Shown here: positions 7,544 to 14,884 of the stretch, piece after piece
Position numbering within the stretch: position 1 is the stretch's first letter
How the letters are laid out: each line of letters starts with the position of its first letter
NCBI RefSeq assembly: GCF_023701485.1
Contig: NZ_JAMQBK010000085.1
Span: 1 to 34,982 of the forward strand
Reading direction: 5' to 3'
Length of the DNA stretch: 34,982 bases
Source of the DNA: Aporhodopirellula aestuarii
GTDB taxonomy: Bacteria > Planctomycetota > Planctomycetia > Pirellulales > Pirellulaceae
Made by a program: the position numbers and the translations under genes
The notes under the pieces: model-generated
Told to the model about the DNA's origin: nothing
The model's database searches: none
What the model saw: the letters and a program-made list of their open reading frames with translations, nothing else

Positions 7544-8650
7544 TCACCCTGCCAAGTGCGGGTTGTGCTGAACCAAATCAAACCGACTCTTAGCACCGTC
7601 AGTGCAGGTTCGTTTCGGCCCGCAAGAGAAACGGGGAGACGCAGGAGTTAAGCGAGTGTCATCGCTCGATCCTTGGAACAGATCGCTGTCATTGGCCATC
7701 AATTCGTCGGCCGCACAAGCCGAGTCGGATAGGACGCACTGTAGACGTGATATCGTTGCTCCCGTAGCGATGACCTTGGGACTACAAGGTTGTGCGTAAT
7801 CAATGGTCAGTAGTCCGGCCACAGCCAAAAATTCGGCACATCTCGCAAAAGATCGTTTTCCCGGACTGACGAGCTCGTCGATCCGTATGTCCGTACCGCA
7901 GTTCTGCAGCGAAGCAAAAAAGCGGTTGATCGAAATGGCGTCCGGTTCGGTCGAAACTTTTCCAAGCGGCTCACAGGGGACCGGATAACCATCTACCTGC
8001 CACGCATCGACGAACGCCAAGGCGACTGCGTCGCGCAACTCATCGGTAACCGAAACCACTCTCGATGATGCGGGGAATGTTGTTGATCCACTCAGAGCAT
8101 TTCTCCGATTCGGCCCCGTACCGATCTCAGAGGAACTCCGAGCAACAACGTTCTTGGTCGCGTTCGCAGATGGACTTTTCAAAAACGTAAACTGATCGCA
8201 GAGTTTGCGAAGCACTTGGCTGGTTGCATCATCGCGTCCAAAACCCAGAACCTCGTGTCCTTGAAGGCGAAGTTCTCGTACCAAGGGCGTGAAATCACGA
8301 TCACCGCTTACGATCGCGAAGGTGTTGATCTTGCAATGGCCGTGCATCAGCGACATTGCGTCGACGGTTAATTGCATGTCAGCACTGTTCTTTCCCTGAA
8401 TATTCGAAGTCACATGCACCAACTGCGCACCCAAATTGGCCATCGCCAAACCTGCGGCCCGATGAACGGACCAGTCCGCGTACGCACGGATCAATACGAT
8501 CCGTCGATCTGTCCCGGTGTCACGCAAAACTTGGCGAATCCCGGCCAGGCCTGCCGAAGAGATGTTCTCCCAATCGATCAAGATCACCGCGTCGTTGGGT
8601 GAAACGTCTGAAGAATCAGTCGACGGGGCTGGAATCACGGGAGCGATCAT
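7544..8650 (-). CDS. NYN-domain (PIN-like) ribonuclease beside CRISPR array 1
   Basis: A 368-residue protein. Residues about 20-158 are a NYN/DUF88-like domain, a PIN-like metal-dependent RNase fold: AVILIDWENI (D26, N29), KNSADMQLTVDAM (D91, D97) and IVSGDRDFTPLVREL (D117, D119) give the expected cluster of acidic residues. A Ser-rich linker follows. Residues about 205-300 look like a small winged-helix domain (LRDAVALAFVDAW ... INRFFASLQNCGT ... EFLAVAGLLTI), perhaps OST-HTH/LOTUS-like, which often accompanies NYN domains. The start at 8650 has AAAAGG about 8 bases upstream. It reads away from array 1, whose leader begins about 100 bases beyond its start. Nuclease class is well supported; a CRISPR link is inferred only from adjacency. 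Confidence 0.82.
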   Translation of the reverse strand: MIAPVIPAPSTDSSDVSPNDAVILIDWENISSAGLAGIRQVLRDTGTDRRIVLIRAYADWSVHRAAGLAMANLGAQLVHVTSNIQGKNSADMQLTVDAMSLMHGHCKINTFAIVSGDRDFTPLVRELRLQGHEVLGFGRDDATSQVLRKLCDQFTFLKSPSANATKNVVARSSSEIGTGPNRRNALSGSTTFPASSRVVSVTDELRDAVALAFVDAWQVDGYPVPCEPLGKVSTEPDAISINRFFASLQNCGTDIRIDELVSPGKRSFARCAEFLAVAGLLTIDYAQPCSPKVIATGATISRLQCVLSDSACAADELMANDSDLFQGSSDDTRLTPASPRFSCGPKRTCTDGAKSRFDLVQHNPHLAG

Positions 8651-8746
8651 TGGCGAACCTTTTAAGGACGGCGAGTGTGAATTGGTTTACACTCACTTAA
8701 GGATCCCAATCCGATCTGGTGACAGCTTGGAAGCTTTCCCAGCCTT

Positions 8747-8938
8747 GCAGACCCCGCCCATTTGGGTGGAAAATTTCCGTTTGCCCTGCAACTTCTGTAA
8801 GTCTCCACGAAGCATGGATTTACGCCACGCAACAGAGGTTCAGGAAAACAACAAGACGAGCATTTTGATTGACAGTTCCAACGATCTCTGCAAAAACTTT
8901 CATAACCCATTGCGAGCCCATAACTTGGGCAAGGGTAA
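8747..8938 (+). promoter_or_regulatory. Leader of CRISPR array 1
   Basis: This non-coding stretch shares blocks with the leader of array 2 at almost the same distance from the first repeat: GCAGACCCC (8747; offset 192 versus 193), CCCTGCAACTT (8784; offset 155 in both), ATCTCTGCAAAA (8884; offset 55 in both) and GGGTAA directly at the repeat (8933-8938). The left position agrees with the decayed last repeat at the right end, so the array is probably transcribed rightward and gains spacers at 8939. The start of the leader is set by the outermost shared block. No promoter was identified. Confidence 0.75.
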
Positions 8939-9794
8939 GGCGCACCGAGGTTGGCCATTCACAGGCCATTGAAACTTGCTCGCTTTTTTTGTACCACTTG
9001 CGGGGTTTTGAGGCGCACCGAGGTTGGCCATTCACAGGCCATTGAAACCTTCCGTCCTCGATAGCCCGAAGGCCCTCGAGGACTTCTTCTCGGCGCACCG
9101 AGGTTGGCCATTCACAGGCCATTGAAACACCGGCTGAGGGGATATGACCGCGAAATTGAATAGCTGGGCGCACCGAGGTTGGCCATTCACAGGCCATTGA
9201 AACACAACCGGCGTTTCGACAACTGGCGTCTCTTCGACAAGGCGCACCGAGGTTGGCCATTCACAGGCCATTGAAACTGTCCACTCGCTTTCTTGATTGC
9301 TTTTTTTGTACCGGCGCACCGAGGTTGGCCATTCACAGGCCATTGAAACCGTTTTAAAAGCCTTTGACCAATTTCTTGGCGTTGGGCGCACCGAGGTTGG
9401 CCATTCACAGGCCATTGAAACCGGCGATTGCCTTGGCTTCCTTGTACCAACGACGCTGCTCGGCGCACCGAGGTTGGCCATTCACAGGCCATTGAAACGC
9501 GGTGGACTCGGGAGCCGGTGCCGGAGGGGCGGGGTGCACCGAGGTTGGCCATTCACAGGCCATTGAAACCAGATGCGGTTTTGGAACGCGAGCGCGCGCA
9601 GAGCTGCGAGGCGCACCAAGGTTGGCCATTTACAGGCCATTGAAACATGATGGTCCAGCTCCAGGGCATGCCTTGATCCAAGGCGCACCGAGGTCGGCCA
9701 TTCACAGGCCATTGAAACGCGTGTTCGACTCCGCATTTGATACCGACATGCAAGTCCGGCGCACCGAGGTTGGCCATTCACAGGCGGCTGAAAA
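8939..9794 (+). CRISPR. CRISPR array 1: 12 repeats of 37 bp, 11 spacers
   Basis: Repeats start at 8939, 9012, 9092, 9167, 9241, 9313, 9385, 9462, 9533, 9610, 9682 and 9758. Each begins GGCGCACCGAGG and ends ATTGAAAC, a 3' end common in type I and III repeats, where it becomes the 8-nt crRNA 5' handle. TGGCC and GGCCA can pair around an ATTCACA loop. Spacers are 36, 43, 38, 37, 35, 35, 40, 34, 40, 35 and 39 bases. The ninth to eleventh repeats carry point changes, and the twelfth is decayed at its 3' end, marking the old end at the right. The spacers are all different. The array runs opposite to the cas genes. Apparent proteins with repeated MACEWPTSV-type motifs here are only translations of the repeats. 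Confidence 0.98.
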
Positions 9795-9942
9795 TTCCAT
9801 GCAGGGTGATCACAACCATTCGCGGGCTTGGGTCTACACGGCTTTCGCAACAGGTTGCGATGACGCCAGCCGGGATCGCAATCGCGGCGGTGCGGCAGGT
9901 GGATAAACGAGCCAGCCGCTTACCGTGGACGATGAATCGTTG

Positions 9943-11139
9943 TCACCCGTAACCCGACCAATCGTCGGATGTGTGCGAGGGCTTGCTGCCATGCCACAGT
10001 TCACCCCTCAGCCGAGACGGTTGCACGATCTTCGTCCCCCACCCTCTGGGATATTGTTTTGACCGTAAGTCGTCACATCGTTGTCGAATCCTCGCGTCGA
10101 GATCCAAGAGAATTCGATCACAATCGGTCGTTCGGTAGTACCAAACAAAGGATCGCAGAACCGCGTTCAAACGATCAACACGTTTTGGTGAACTCAAACG
10201 CTGGTTGGGGTTCAACCAATGATCGATGGCTTCCTCAATCTTCCGTATGTTTCGGGTGGCCGGACGAATTTGAGTCGGTGTGATCTCAAAACCAAGAAAC
10301 TCGAAAGCAGTCTTCCGGGCATCGATCACGCACGTTTTCTTGGGATGAAGCTGCAATCCCATTTCGCGACATTGTTGTTTTGCGAGTCTGAGAGCATGTT
10401 TTGCCTCCACGCGACTGGCGGTGGAAATCACCATGTCATCGGCATATCGAATCAGGCCGCCTCGCCTTTGGACCTCACGGTCAAACTCGATCAAGCTAGC
10501 GTTGGCTAACAGGGGCGACAGCGGGCTCCCCTGCGCGACGCCGCGAGATCGAGGTCGATGCGTCGATGAGATCTGCAACGCGGAATTCAACAGGGGATGT
10601 GCGCCTTGTCGGCAACCATGATCGTGAAGGGATCGTCGCAAATGATCGTGGTCAATACTCTCAAAAAAACGTCGAATGTCCGTCTTGACGATCCAGACCG
10701 CCGAACGTGCCAGGCTATCGCGAATAGCGGCCAATGCCTCATGGACCCCTCGTCCATCCCGATAGGCATAGCTCGATGGAGACATGTGCCGTTCCAATCC
10801 GGGTTGTACGGCCAACCGCATCGCCTGCAGCACGACTCGGTCACGAACGGTCGGAATCTCTAACGGTCGCAGACTTCCATCCGGTTTGGGAACAGACACA
10901 GCCTTCAACCGCGAGAACGCAAACTCACCACTCCTCGTCAATCGAGCTAACTCTTTCAACGCGATTCGATGATCCCGTCCAAACGCCTGAACGCTGACGC
11001 GATCGATTCCGGCGGCTCCATGACAGTGACGCACTCGTTTCCATGCCTTTTCGAGATATCGTTCCAGATCCCAACCTTCGTTGGCTGATGGGTTCTGAGG
11101 TTTGGAACTCCGCATGCGCAAGAGCGCTGACCATGGCAT
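9943..11139 (-). CDS. CRISPR-associated reverse transcriptase (group II intron-like)
   Basis: A 398-residue reverse transcriptase. The start at 11139 is favoured over 11187: it has GGAGGT about 9 bases upstream and lies one base after the cas1 stop, whereas the longer reading overlaps cas1. From this start, motifs appear in order: AAGIDRVSVQAF (about 42-53), VSVPKPDGSLRPLEIPTVRD (82-101), VKTDIRRFFESIDH (domain A, D154), RGVAQGSPLSPLLANASL (199-216), RYADDMVI (domain C, Y232-D235), GLQLHPKKT and FLGFEI. A thumb-like maturase remnant follows (LRSFVWYY). There is no HNH endonuclease, and I see no intron RNA around it. RTs of this kind beside cas1 are known from CRISPR systems that can acquire spacers from RNA; here it is a separate gene, not a fusion. 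Confidence 0.93.
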   Translation of the reverse strand: MPWSALLRMRSSKPQNPSANEGWDLERYLEKAWKRVRHCHGAAGIDRVSVQAFGRDHRIALKELARLTRSGEFAFSRLKAVSVPKPDGSLRPLEIPTVRDRVVLQAMRLAVQPGLERHMSPSSYAYRDGRGVHEALAAIRDSLARSAVWIVKTDIRRFFESIDHDHLRRSLHDHGCRQGAHPLLNSALQISSTHRPRSRGVAQGSPLSPLLANASLIEFDREVQRRGGLIRYADDMVISTASRVEAKHALRLAKQQCREMGLQLHPKKTCVIDARKTAFEFLGFEITPTQIRPATRNIRKIEEAIDHWLNPNQRLSSPKRVDRLNAVLRSFVWYYRTTDCDRILLDLDARIRQRCDDLRSKQYPRGWGTKIVQPSRLRGELWHGSKPSHTSDDWSGYG

Positions 11140-11140
11140 C

Positions 11141-12169
11141 TCAATGCACCTCCATGTCGCTCGGATCGATGCTCTGCCCTTTCGCATGGTCTCGGATCTG
11201 CCGTCGCGTCCGTTCGATCAATGCGATCAACTCCGCTTGCTCTTGTTTGGCCAGTCTTTCTTCGAGACCATTGACCAACTGATTCTTAGCGGCGACTGAC
11301 ATCGAGCACCGCTCGCCTTCATGGCAATCAAAATCGCTCAGCTTTACCTGCCGCCGACGAAGCAGCTTCACGACGGTGCGATCGACGACTGGAATTCGAA
11401 AGGGCTCGATGACATCACAGGCAAGCGACGCGCGGCCGGGACGATGCGTGTGCAGAAATCCCTGACGAACATCCAACCCCGCGACCGTCAGCAATGTGTC
11501 GGCACGTCCAAGCAGAAGTGTATAACCGAACGAAAGCATCGCGTTGACCGGATCAGGTGCTGGGTGAAACTGTCGTTGCCGGAATGACCAATCAGGATCG
11601 ATCATGGAACGAAATCGTTTCCACCATGCAGCGGCAATGCTACCTTCGATTCCACGAACGGCGTTCAAGCTCTCGGCCTTTCGAAGCAAGGCCGGAGCCT
11701 TTTTGGTCAGGCGGGTCACTTGATCTGCGAACTCAGCCCTCCCCTGCCGTTGGTAGTAGCGAGATGCCTCTTGAGTCGCGACCGACTTGGCAGCGATCAA
11801 ATCACGAGCTCGATCCAGACCGAAGTTGGGGTCCTGGCATGCGTTGTACTGACAATACGTTAACGATGTGGGAACCGCTCCGGGGGATACGCGAGCAACG
11901 ACGCGGTCCATCGTCGGACTAACAAACACCACTTCGATTTTGTGCCGCCACAGCAAACCAAACGCGACGCCCGAAACGTCGGCATAACCCACGACGACGA
12001 TGCGGCGGATCGTCTTGGGGTGCAGCGTTTGCGGCTTGCCGTCGATAGGCTCGAAAACCAACAGCTTACCGCGAACTCGCAGAGTCGCCGGACCGTTGAG
12101 ATAGATGGTCTCGGCAGTGGCGACCCGCGATCGAAACCGCAACGCTTTCAATCCAGACTTTAGGTGCAA
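11141..12169 (-). CDS. cas1: CRISPR-associated integrase Cas1
   Basis: A 342-residue Cas1, about the usual length. The N-terminal beta domain (about 20-100) includes GPATLRVRGKLLVF and IRRIVVVGYADVSGVA. The helical catalytic domain has all metal ligands: E175 in RGIEGSIAA, H240 in QGFLHTHRPGR, and D252 with E255 in LACDVIEPFR. DPVNAMLSFGYTLLLGRA (206-223) is the family's typical helix. With Cas2 it integrates new spacers at the leader end of the arrays. The start is TTG, with AAGGA about 7 bases upstream; the SD overlaps the cas2 stop region, 10 bases away. The stop is one base before the RT ATG, so cas2-cas1-RT look like one transcript. Confidence 0.95.
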   Translation of the reverse strand: MHLKSGLKALRFRSRVATAETIYLNGPATLRVRGKLLVFEPIDGKPQTLHPKTIRRIVVVGYADVSGVAFGLLWRHKIEVVFVSPTMDRVVARVSPGAVPTSLTYCQYNACQDPNFGLDRARDLIAAKSVATQEASRYYQRQGRAEFADQVTRLTKKAPALLRKAESLNAVRGIEGSIAAAWWKRFRSMIDPDWSFRQRQFHPAPDPVNAMLSFGYTLLLGRADTLLTVAGLDVRQGFLHTHRPGRASLACDVIEPFRIPVVDRTVVKLLRRRQVKLSDFDCHEGERCSMSVAAKNQLVNGLEERLAKQEQAELIALIERTRRQIRDHAKGQSIDPSDMEVH

Positions 12170-12179
12170 CGGTAGTTCC

Positions 12180-12461
12180 TTATAGAATTAGGTAGGGTGC
12201 ATCGACCACACGTGCTGCGTCGGGAACGCAACGTTGCTCACGTTGCCATGTCGACGTCAATGGCCAAGCGCAGACTGAATCGGTTTCCTCATCAACCAAC
12301 GACGCCAGCTTGCGAATCAATTTTTTGACTTGAGCGCGAGAGGCTTGAACAAAGAACACCGACTTCTGAACGCGAATTCCTTGAATCTCAAGCTCCTTGG
12401 CCACGCGCGTCCGCATGCGGTCACTCTGGATGTCGTAAAAAAAGATCCATGGTCGGGTCAT
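12180..12461 (-). CDS. cas2: CRISPR-associated protein Cas2
   Basis: A 93-residue Cas2. The frame stays open upstream to 12797, but that extension runs through the leader and first repeat of array 2, so I use the ATG at 12461. The sequence begins MTRPWIFFYDIQSDRMRTRV, the Cas2 ferredoxin-like first strand with the conserved Asp and basic helix. GIRVQKSVFFVQASRAQVKKL (the second strand and dimer region) and a C-terminal CAWPLT strand follow. It forms the Cas1-Cas2 integration complex. It is first in the cas2-cas1-RT order; its promoter must lie between 12462 and about 12777, in DNA shared with the oppositely read leader of array 2. Confidence 0.9.
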   Translation of the reverse strand: MTRPWIFFYDIQSDRMRTRVAKELEIQGIRVQKSVFFVQASRAQVKKLIRKLASLVDEETDSVCAWPLTSTWQREQRCVPDAARVVDAPYLIL

Positions 12462-12584
12462 CAAGACACGTAGGCCGTGTTTAAGGAGTGGGGTGATCAG
12501 CAGTCCCAGCAACGTGATCGTCAGCGAACATGAGAACAACGCAAAACCGAACGAATGGTGACAACGACTCGACAAAACGCCTCT

Positions 12585-12777
12585 GCAGACCCCACCCAAT
12601 CGGGTGTCAAAACACACGTTACCCCTGCAACTTCCACAAGCCTTTGCTACAACGACACTTACGCCCGAATGAGCACAGCAAGTCCGCGGATGTGGAGGGC
12701 TCGTCAGTTGACTTTTCCGGACATCTCTGCAAAAGTTGTCGTAAACCGCTACAGAATCACGGGTTGCGATGGGGTAA
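12585..12777 (+). promoter_or_regulatory. Leader of CRISPR array 2, sister of leader 1
   Basis: GCAGACCCC (12585), CCCTGCAACTT (12623), ATCTCTGCAAAA (12723) and GGGTAA (12772-12777) repeat the blocks of leader 1 at matching distances from the first repeat. Sequence between the blocks differs, so the two leaders have been separate for some time but are held constant at these sites. They are likely contact points for Cas1-Cas2 or a bending protein, or promoter elements. The region also lies just upstream of cas2 on the other strand, so it is probably a two-way regulatory region. Confidence 0.75.
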
Positions 12778-13332
12778 GTCGCAAACAGGTCGGCCATTCA
12801 CAGGCCATTGAAACTGGCAGAATTGATGGCTTCAGCCATTTCGTCGGGTCGCAAACAGGTCGGCCATTCACAGGCCATTGAAACTTCTTTGGTCCGGGCA
12901 CATATACGGTATATGCTCCGTCGCAAACAGGTCGGCCATTCACAGGCCATTGAAACGAGGGGTTTCAAAGCGGACCGTCGCGGGTAAATCCACGTCGCAA
13001 ACAGGTCGGCCATTCACAGGCCATTGAAACTCAGTCAGGAAAGCTGGTCCGTTTGCTAGAATGCTTCGCCGTCGCAAACAGGTCGGCCATTCACAGGCCA
13101 TTGAAACAGGCAGAACCTCGCCAAAGAATTCCGTGCAGATCCGCTGGTCGCAAACAGGTCGGCCATTCACAGGCCATTGAATTCCGGGCCGCAAAAATCC
13201 AGGTTTGGAGTCATCCCTTCGTCGCAAACAGGTCGGCCATTCACAGGCCATTGAAACAAGCTTGGGGTAGCGTTGGGACTTCAGGTCACGTCCGCGTCGC
13301 AAACAGGTTGGCCATTCACAGGCCATTAAAAC
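12778..13332 (+). CRISPR. CRISPR array 2: 8 repeats of 37 bp, 7 spacers
   Basis: Repeats start at 12778, 12848, 12920, 12994, 13071, 13147, 13221 and 13296. They begin GTCGCAAACAGG and share the last 23 bases, including ATTGAAAC, with array 1; five positions differ between the two consensus sequences, all in the first 14 bases. The GGCC/GGCC stem around ATTCACA is kept. Spacers are 33, 35, 37, 40, 39, 37 and 38 bases. The sixth repeat ends GAATT instead of GAAAC, and the last carries two changes, putting the old end at the right and the leader at the left. Same strand as array 1, opposite to cas2-cas1-RT. Confidence 0.98.
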
Positions 13333-13412
13333 TCGATTCCATCGGTCTGCGCCGGGTCCCCTGAACCGACGTCTCAGAAGGGCTCGACACTCACCGCTTT
13401 CCGATTCGAGTA

Positions 13413-13593
13413 CTAGCCCGGATGATTCATGTAGGCCGGTAACGAGGTCGCTAGCCTTGCCGTATCCGCGTCAAGGCTGTGCGAGAGTTGAATCATTCTG
13501 CGTGTCGCCATCTCTTGTGATTTGCGACCGAAGTTCCGGCGGAATCAGCATTAGCTTTATACGGCCTACTATTTTGATGAACATCCGGGCTAG
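13413..13593. repeat. 181-bp segment bounded by an imperfect inverted repeat
   Basis: The left arm (13413-13438) reads CTAGCCCGGATGATTCAT then GTAGGCCG. The right arm (13562-13593) contains its reverse complement with a six-base insertion: CGGCCTAC, then GATGAACATCCGGGCTAG. Inside is a smaller pair, AGCCTTG and CAAGGCT. No transposase is present. It fills most of the gap between array 2 and the phosphatase gene. It may be a MITE-like element or a dispersed planctomycete intergenic palindrome. The rest of 13333-13680 holds nothing I can support; a 67-codon TTG-start frame at 13471-13674 runs through the right arm and is not convincing. Confidence 0.6.
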
Positions 13594-13680
13594 AAAGCCT
13601 AGACGCAGATAGCCAACCTCCGGTTGGTCCACAGCGATACCCATCCGAAGGGCTTCCTCTTCGTCGTTTCGCAAACCGCT

Positions 13681-14694
13681 CTACAGCCCACGAAGCAACG
13701 TAGTCAGTTTTCCGATCGCAGTTCGCTGCTTTCTGCTGATCGCAAGCTCAAGCAACGTGATCCATTGCTGCTTCGTCAACTCATTTTGGTTTCGAATCAT
13801 CTGATCGACAATCAGGCTGGCCATTTCGTCATCCTGTTCGATGTGAAAGCAATCACGAAGTACCCCCATATCTGAGCCGACTTCTTCCGCCGCTTGCCGA
13901 AGAATGGTTTCACGTTCGGAACACTCAAGCGTCGCGTACTTCTTCAGCCGCTCAAGTATTCTCGCGACCGATTTGCGAACTCCCAAACGAACTATCAACA
14001 ATGTCGAGTCGTCATCCGTTTGACTCGCTGCTTGCTGACAAACCTTCACGACCTCATCGTTTCTTGGGGTGCCCTGAATGTTACGCAGGAAGTAACCGAG
14101 GGTGGCTGCCGGGATCCCATCGGAAGCCAAACAGAGATAGTCTCCGTCTGAAAACTCGGTGTGTAGCAGTGACGGGTCAAAGTCACCGCTCTTGCCGACG
14201 TAGTTCGTGAGGGCACGTGTTACGCAATAGTGTCCCTGGCCCGTTGGGGCCTGACGCACCTCACTTTCGAGATGGTCGGTGGTCAATTGCTCGAGACGGT
14301 CATTGCGATACAGGTAGGCCGGTGAGTCGCCCGCGTGCGCGATCGTGATATGACGTGCCTGAATGTCGACGAGTGCGGCCACAACGGTACATCTCGCGTC
14401 GCCATCGAGAAACGCATGCCGCACAGTCTGATGGGCGTCGATCAGGTTTTGCTTCAGCCACGGCTCTGGCAGTACTTCATGCGGCCGTCCTTTATCGAAT
14501 TGACGAACCAGCTGCGAACAGGTCATTTTGGCTGCGCCACTTCCGTTCTGAGACGAAGAGAGTCCATCACAGACGATTAATAGGATTTCGGGCGCAATTC
14601 GATCGACGACTGCATAGGCAAAAGCGTCGGCATTGGAAGTTGCTGGCTGGCCTGGCTTGGGCAGTGTCGCCCCCGCAATGGGAAAATTTTTCAT
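13681..14694 (-). CDS. PP2C-family serine/threonine phosphatase
   Basis: A 337-residue protein whose first 240 residues are a PPM/PP2C phosphatase: NADAFAYAVV near the start, ILLIVCDGLSSSQNGSGAA (metal-binding D), RCTVVAALVDIQARHITIAHAGDSPAYLYR (central strands and AGDS), then DGDYLCLASDGI and DDDSTLLIVRL (late metal-binding Asp residues). It removes phosphate from Ser/Thr residues with Mn or Mg. A helical C-terminal extension of about 100 residues (RILERLKKYATLE ... QWITLLELAISRKQ) is unassigned. The ATG at 14694 has AGGAG about 8 bases upstream, so I prefer it to the reading from 14715. No partner kinase is in the window. Confidence 0.88.
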   Translation of the reverse strand: MKNFPIAGATLPKPGQPATSNADAFAYAVVDRIAPEILLIVCDGLSSSQNGSGAAKMTCSQLVRQFDKGRPHEVLPEPWLKQNLIDAHQTVRHAFLDGDARCTVVAALVDIQARHITIAHAGDSPAYLYRNDRLEQLTTDHLESEVRQAPTGQGHYCVTRALTNYVGKSGDFDPSLLHTEFSDGDYLCLASDGIPAATLGYFLRNIQGTPRNDEVVKVCQQAASQTDDDSTLLIVRLGVRKSVARILERLKKYATLECSERETILRQAAEEVGSDMGVLRDCFHIEQDDEMASLIVDQMIRNQNELTKQQWITLLELAISRKQRTAIGKLTTLLRGL

Positions 14695-14884
14695 ATGGAT
14701 ACTCCTGCTAGACAATCGAAATCAGACCGACAACATTGTTGAACCCATGCGCGTTTGTGATTCGAGTGAGACGTGTCTTCCATGTTTCGAATGAAGAGAC
14801 CGTCAAACGCAAACTGGTCGATTCAAACGTTAGTGTTTTCCCGGGATTGAGTCTCGATGGATCAGCAACGCATTGCGATTGGCT

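Noticed and set aside
8820-9850. Several minus- and plus-strand open frames of 70-150 codons with repeated MACEWPTSV or HSQAIET-like units
   Set aside because: They are translations of the CRISPR repeats and spacers of array 1; the same applies to frames in 12749-13364 over array 2.
9943-11139. The reverse transcriptase as part of a group II intron
   Set aside because: No HNH endonuclease, no recognisable domain V/VI RNA structure in the flanks, and tight coupling to cas1 point to a CRISPR-associated RT.
11140-11187. Longer start of the reverse transcriptase inside cas1
   Set aside because: The ATG at 11139 has a strong GGAGGT site and directly follows the cas1 stop.
12462-12797. N-terminal extension of Cas2 to 205 residues
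   Set aside because: It runs through the leader and first repeat of array 2 and is not Cas2-like; the ATG at 12461 gives a normal 93-residue Cas2.
13471-13674. 67-codon TTG-start frame after the phosphatase gene
   Set aside because: It crosses the right arm of the 181-bp inverted repeat, and no ribosome site or known family supports it.
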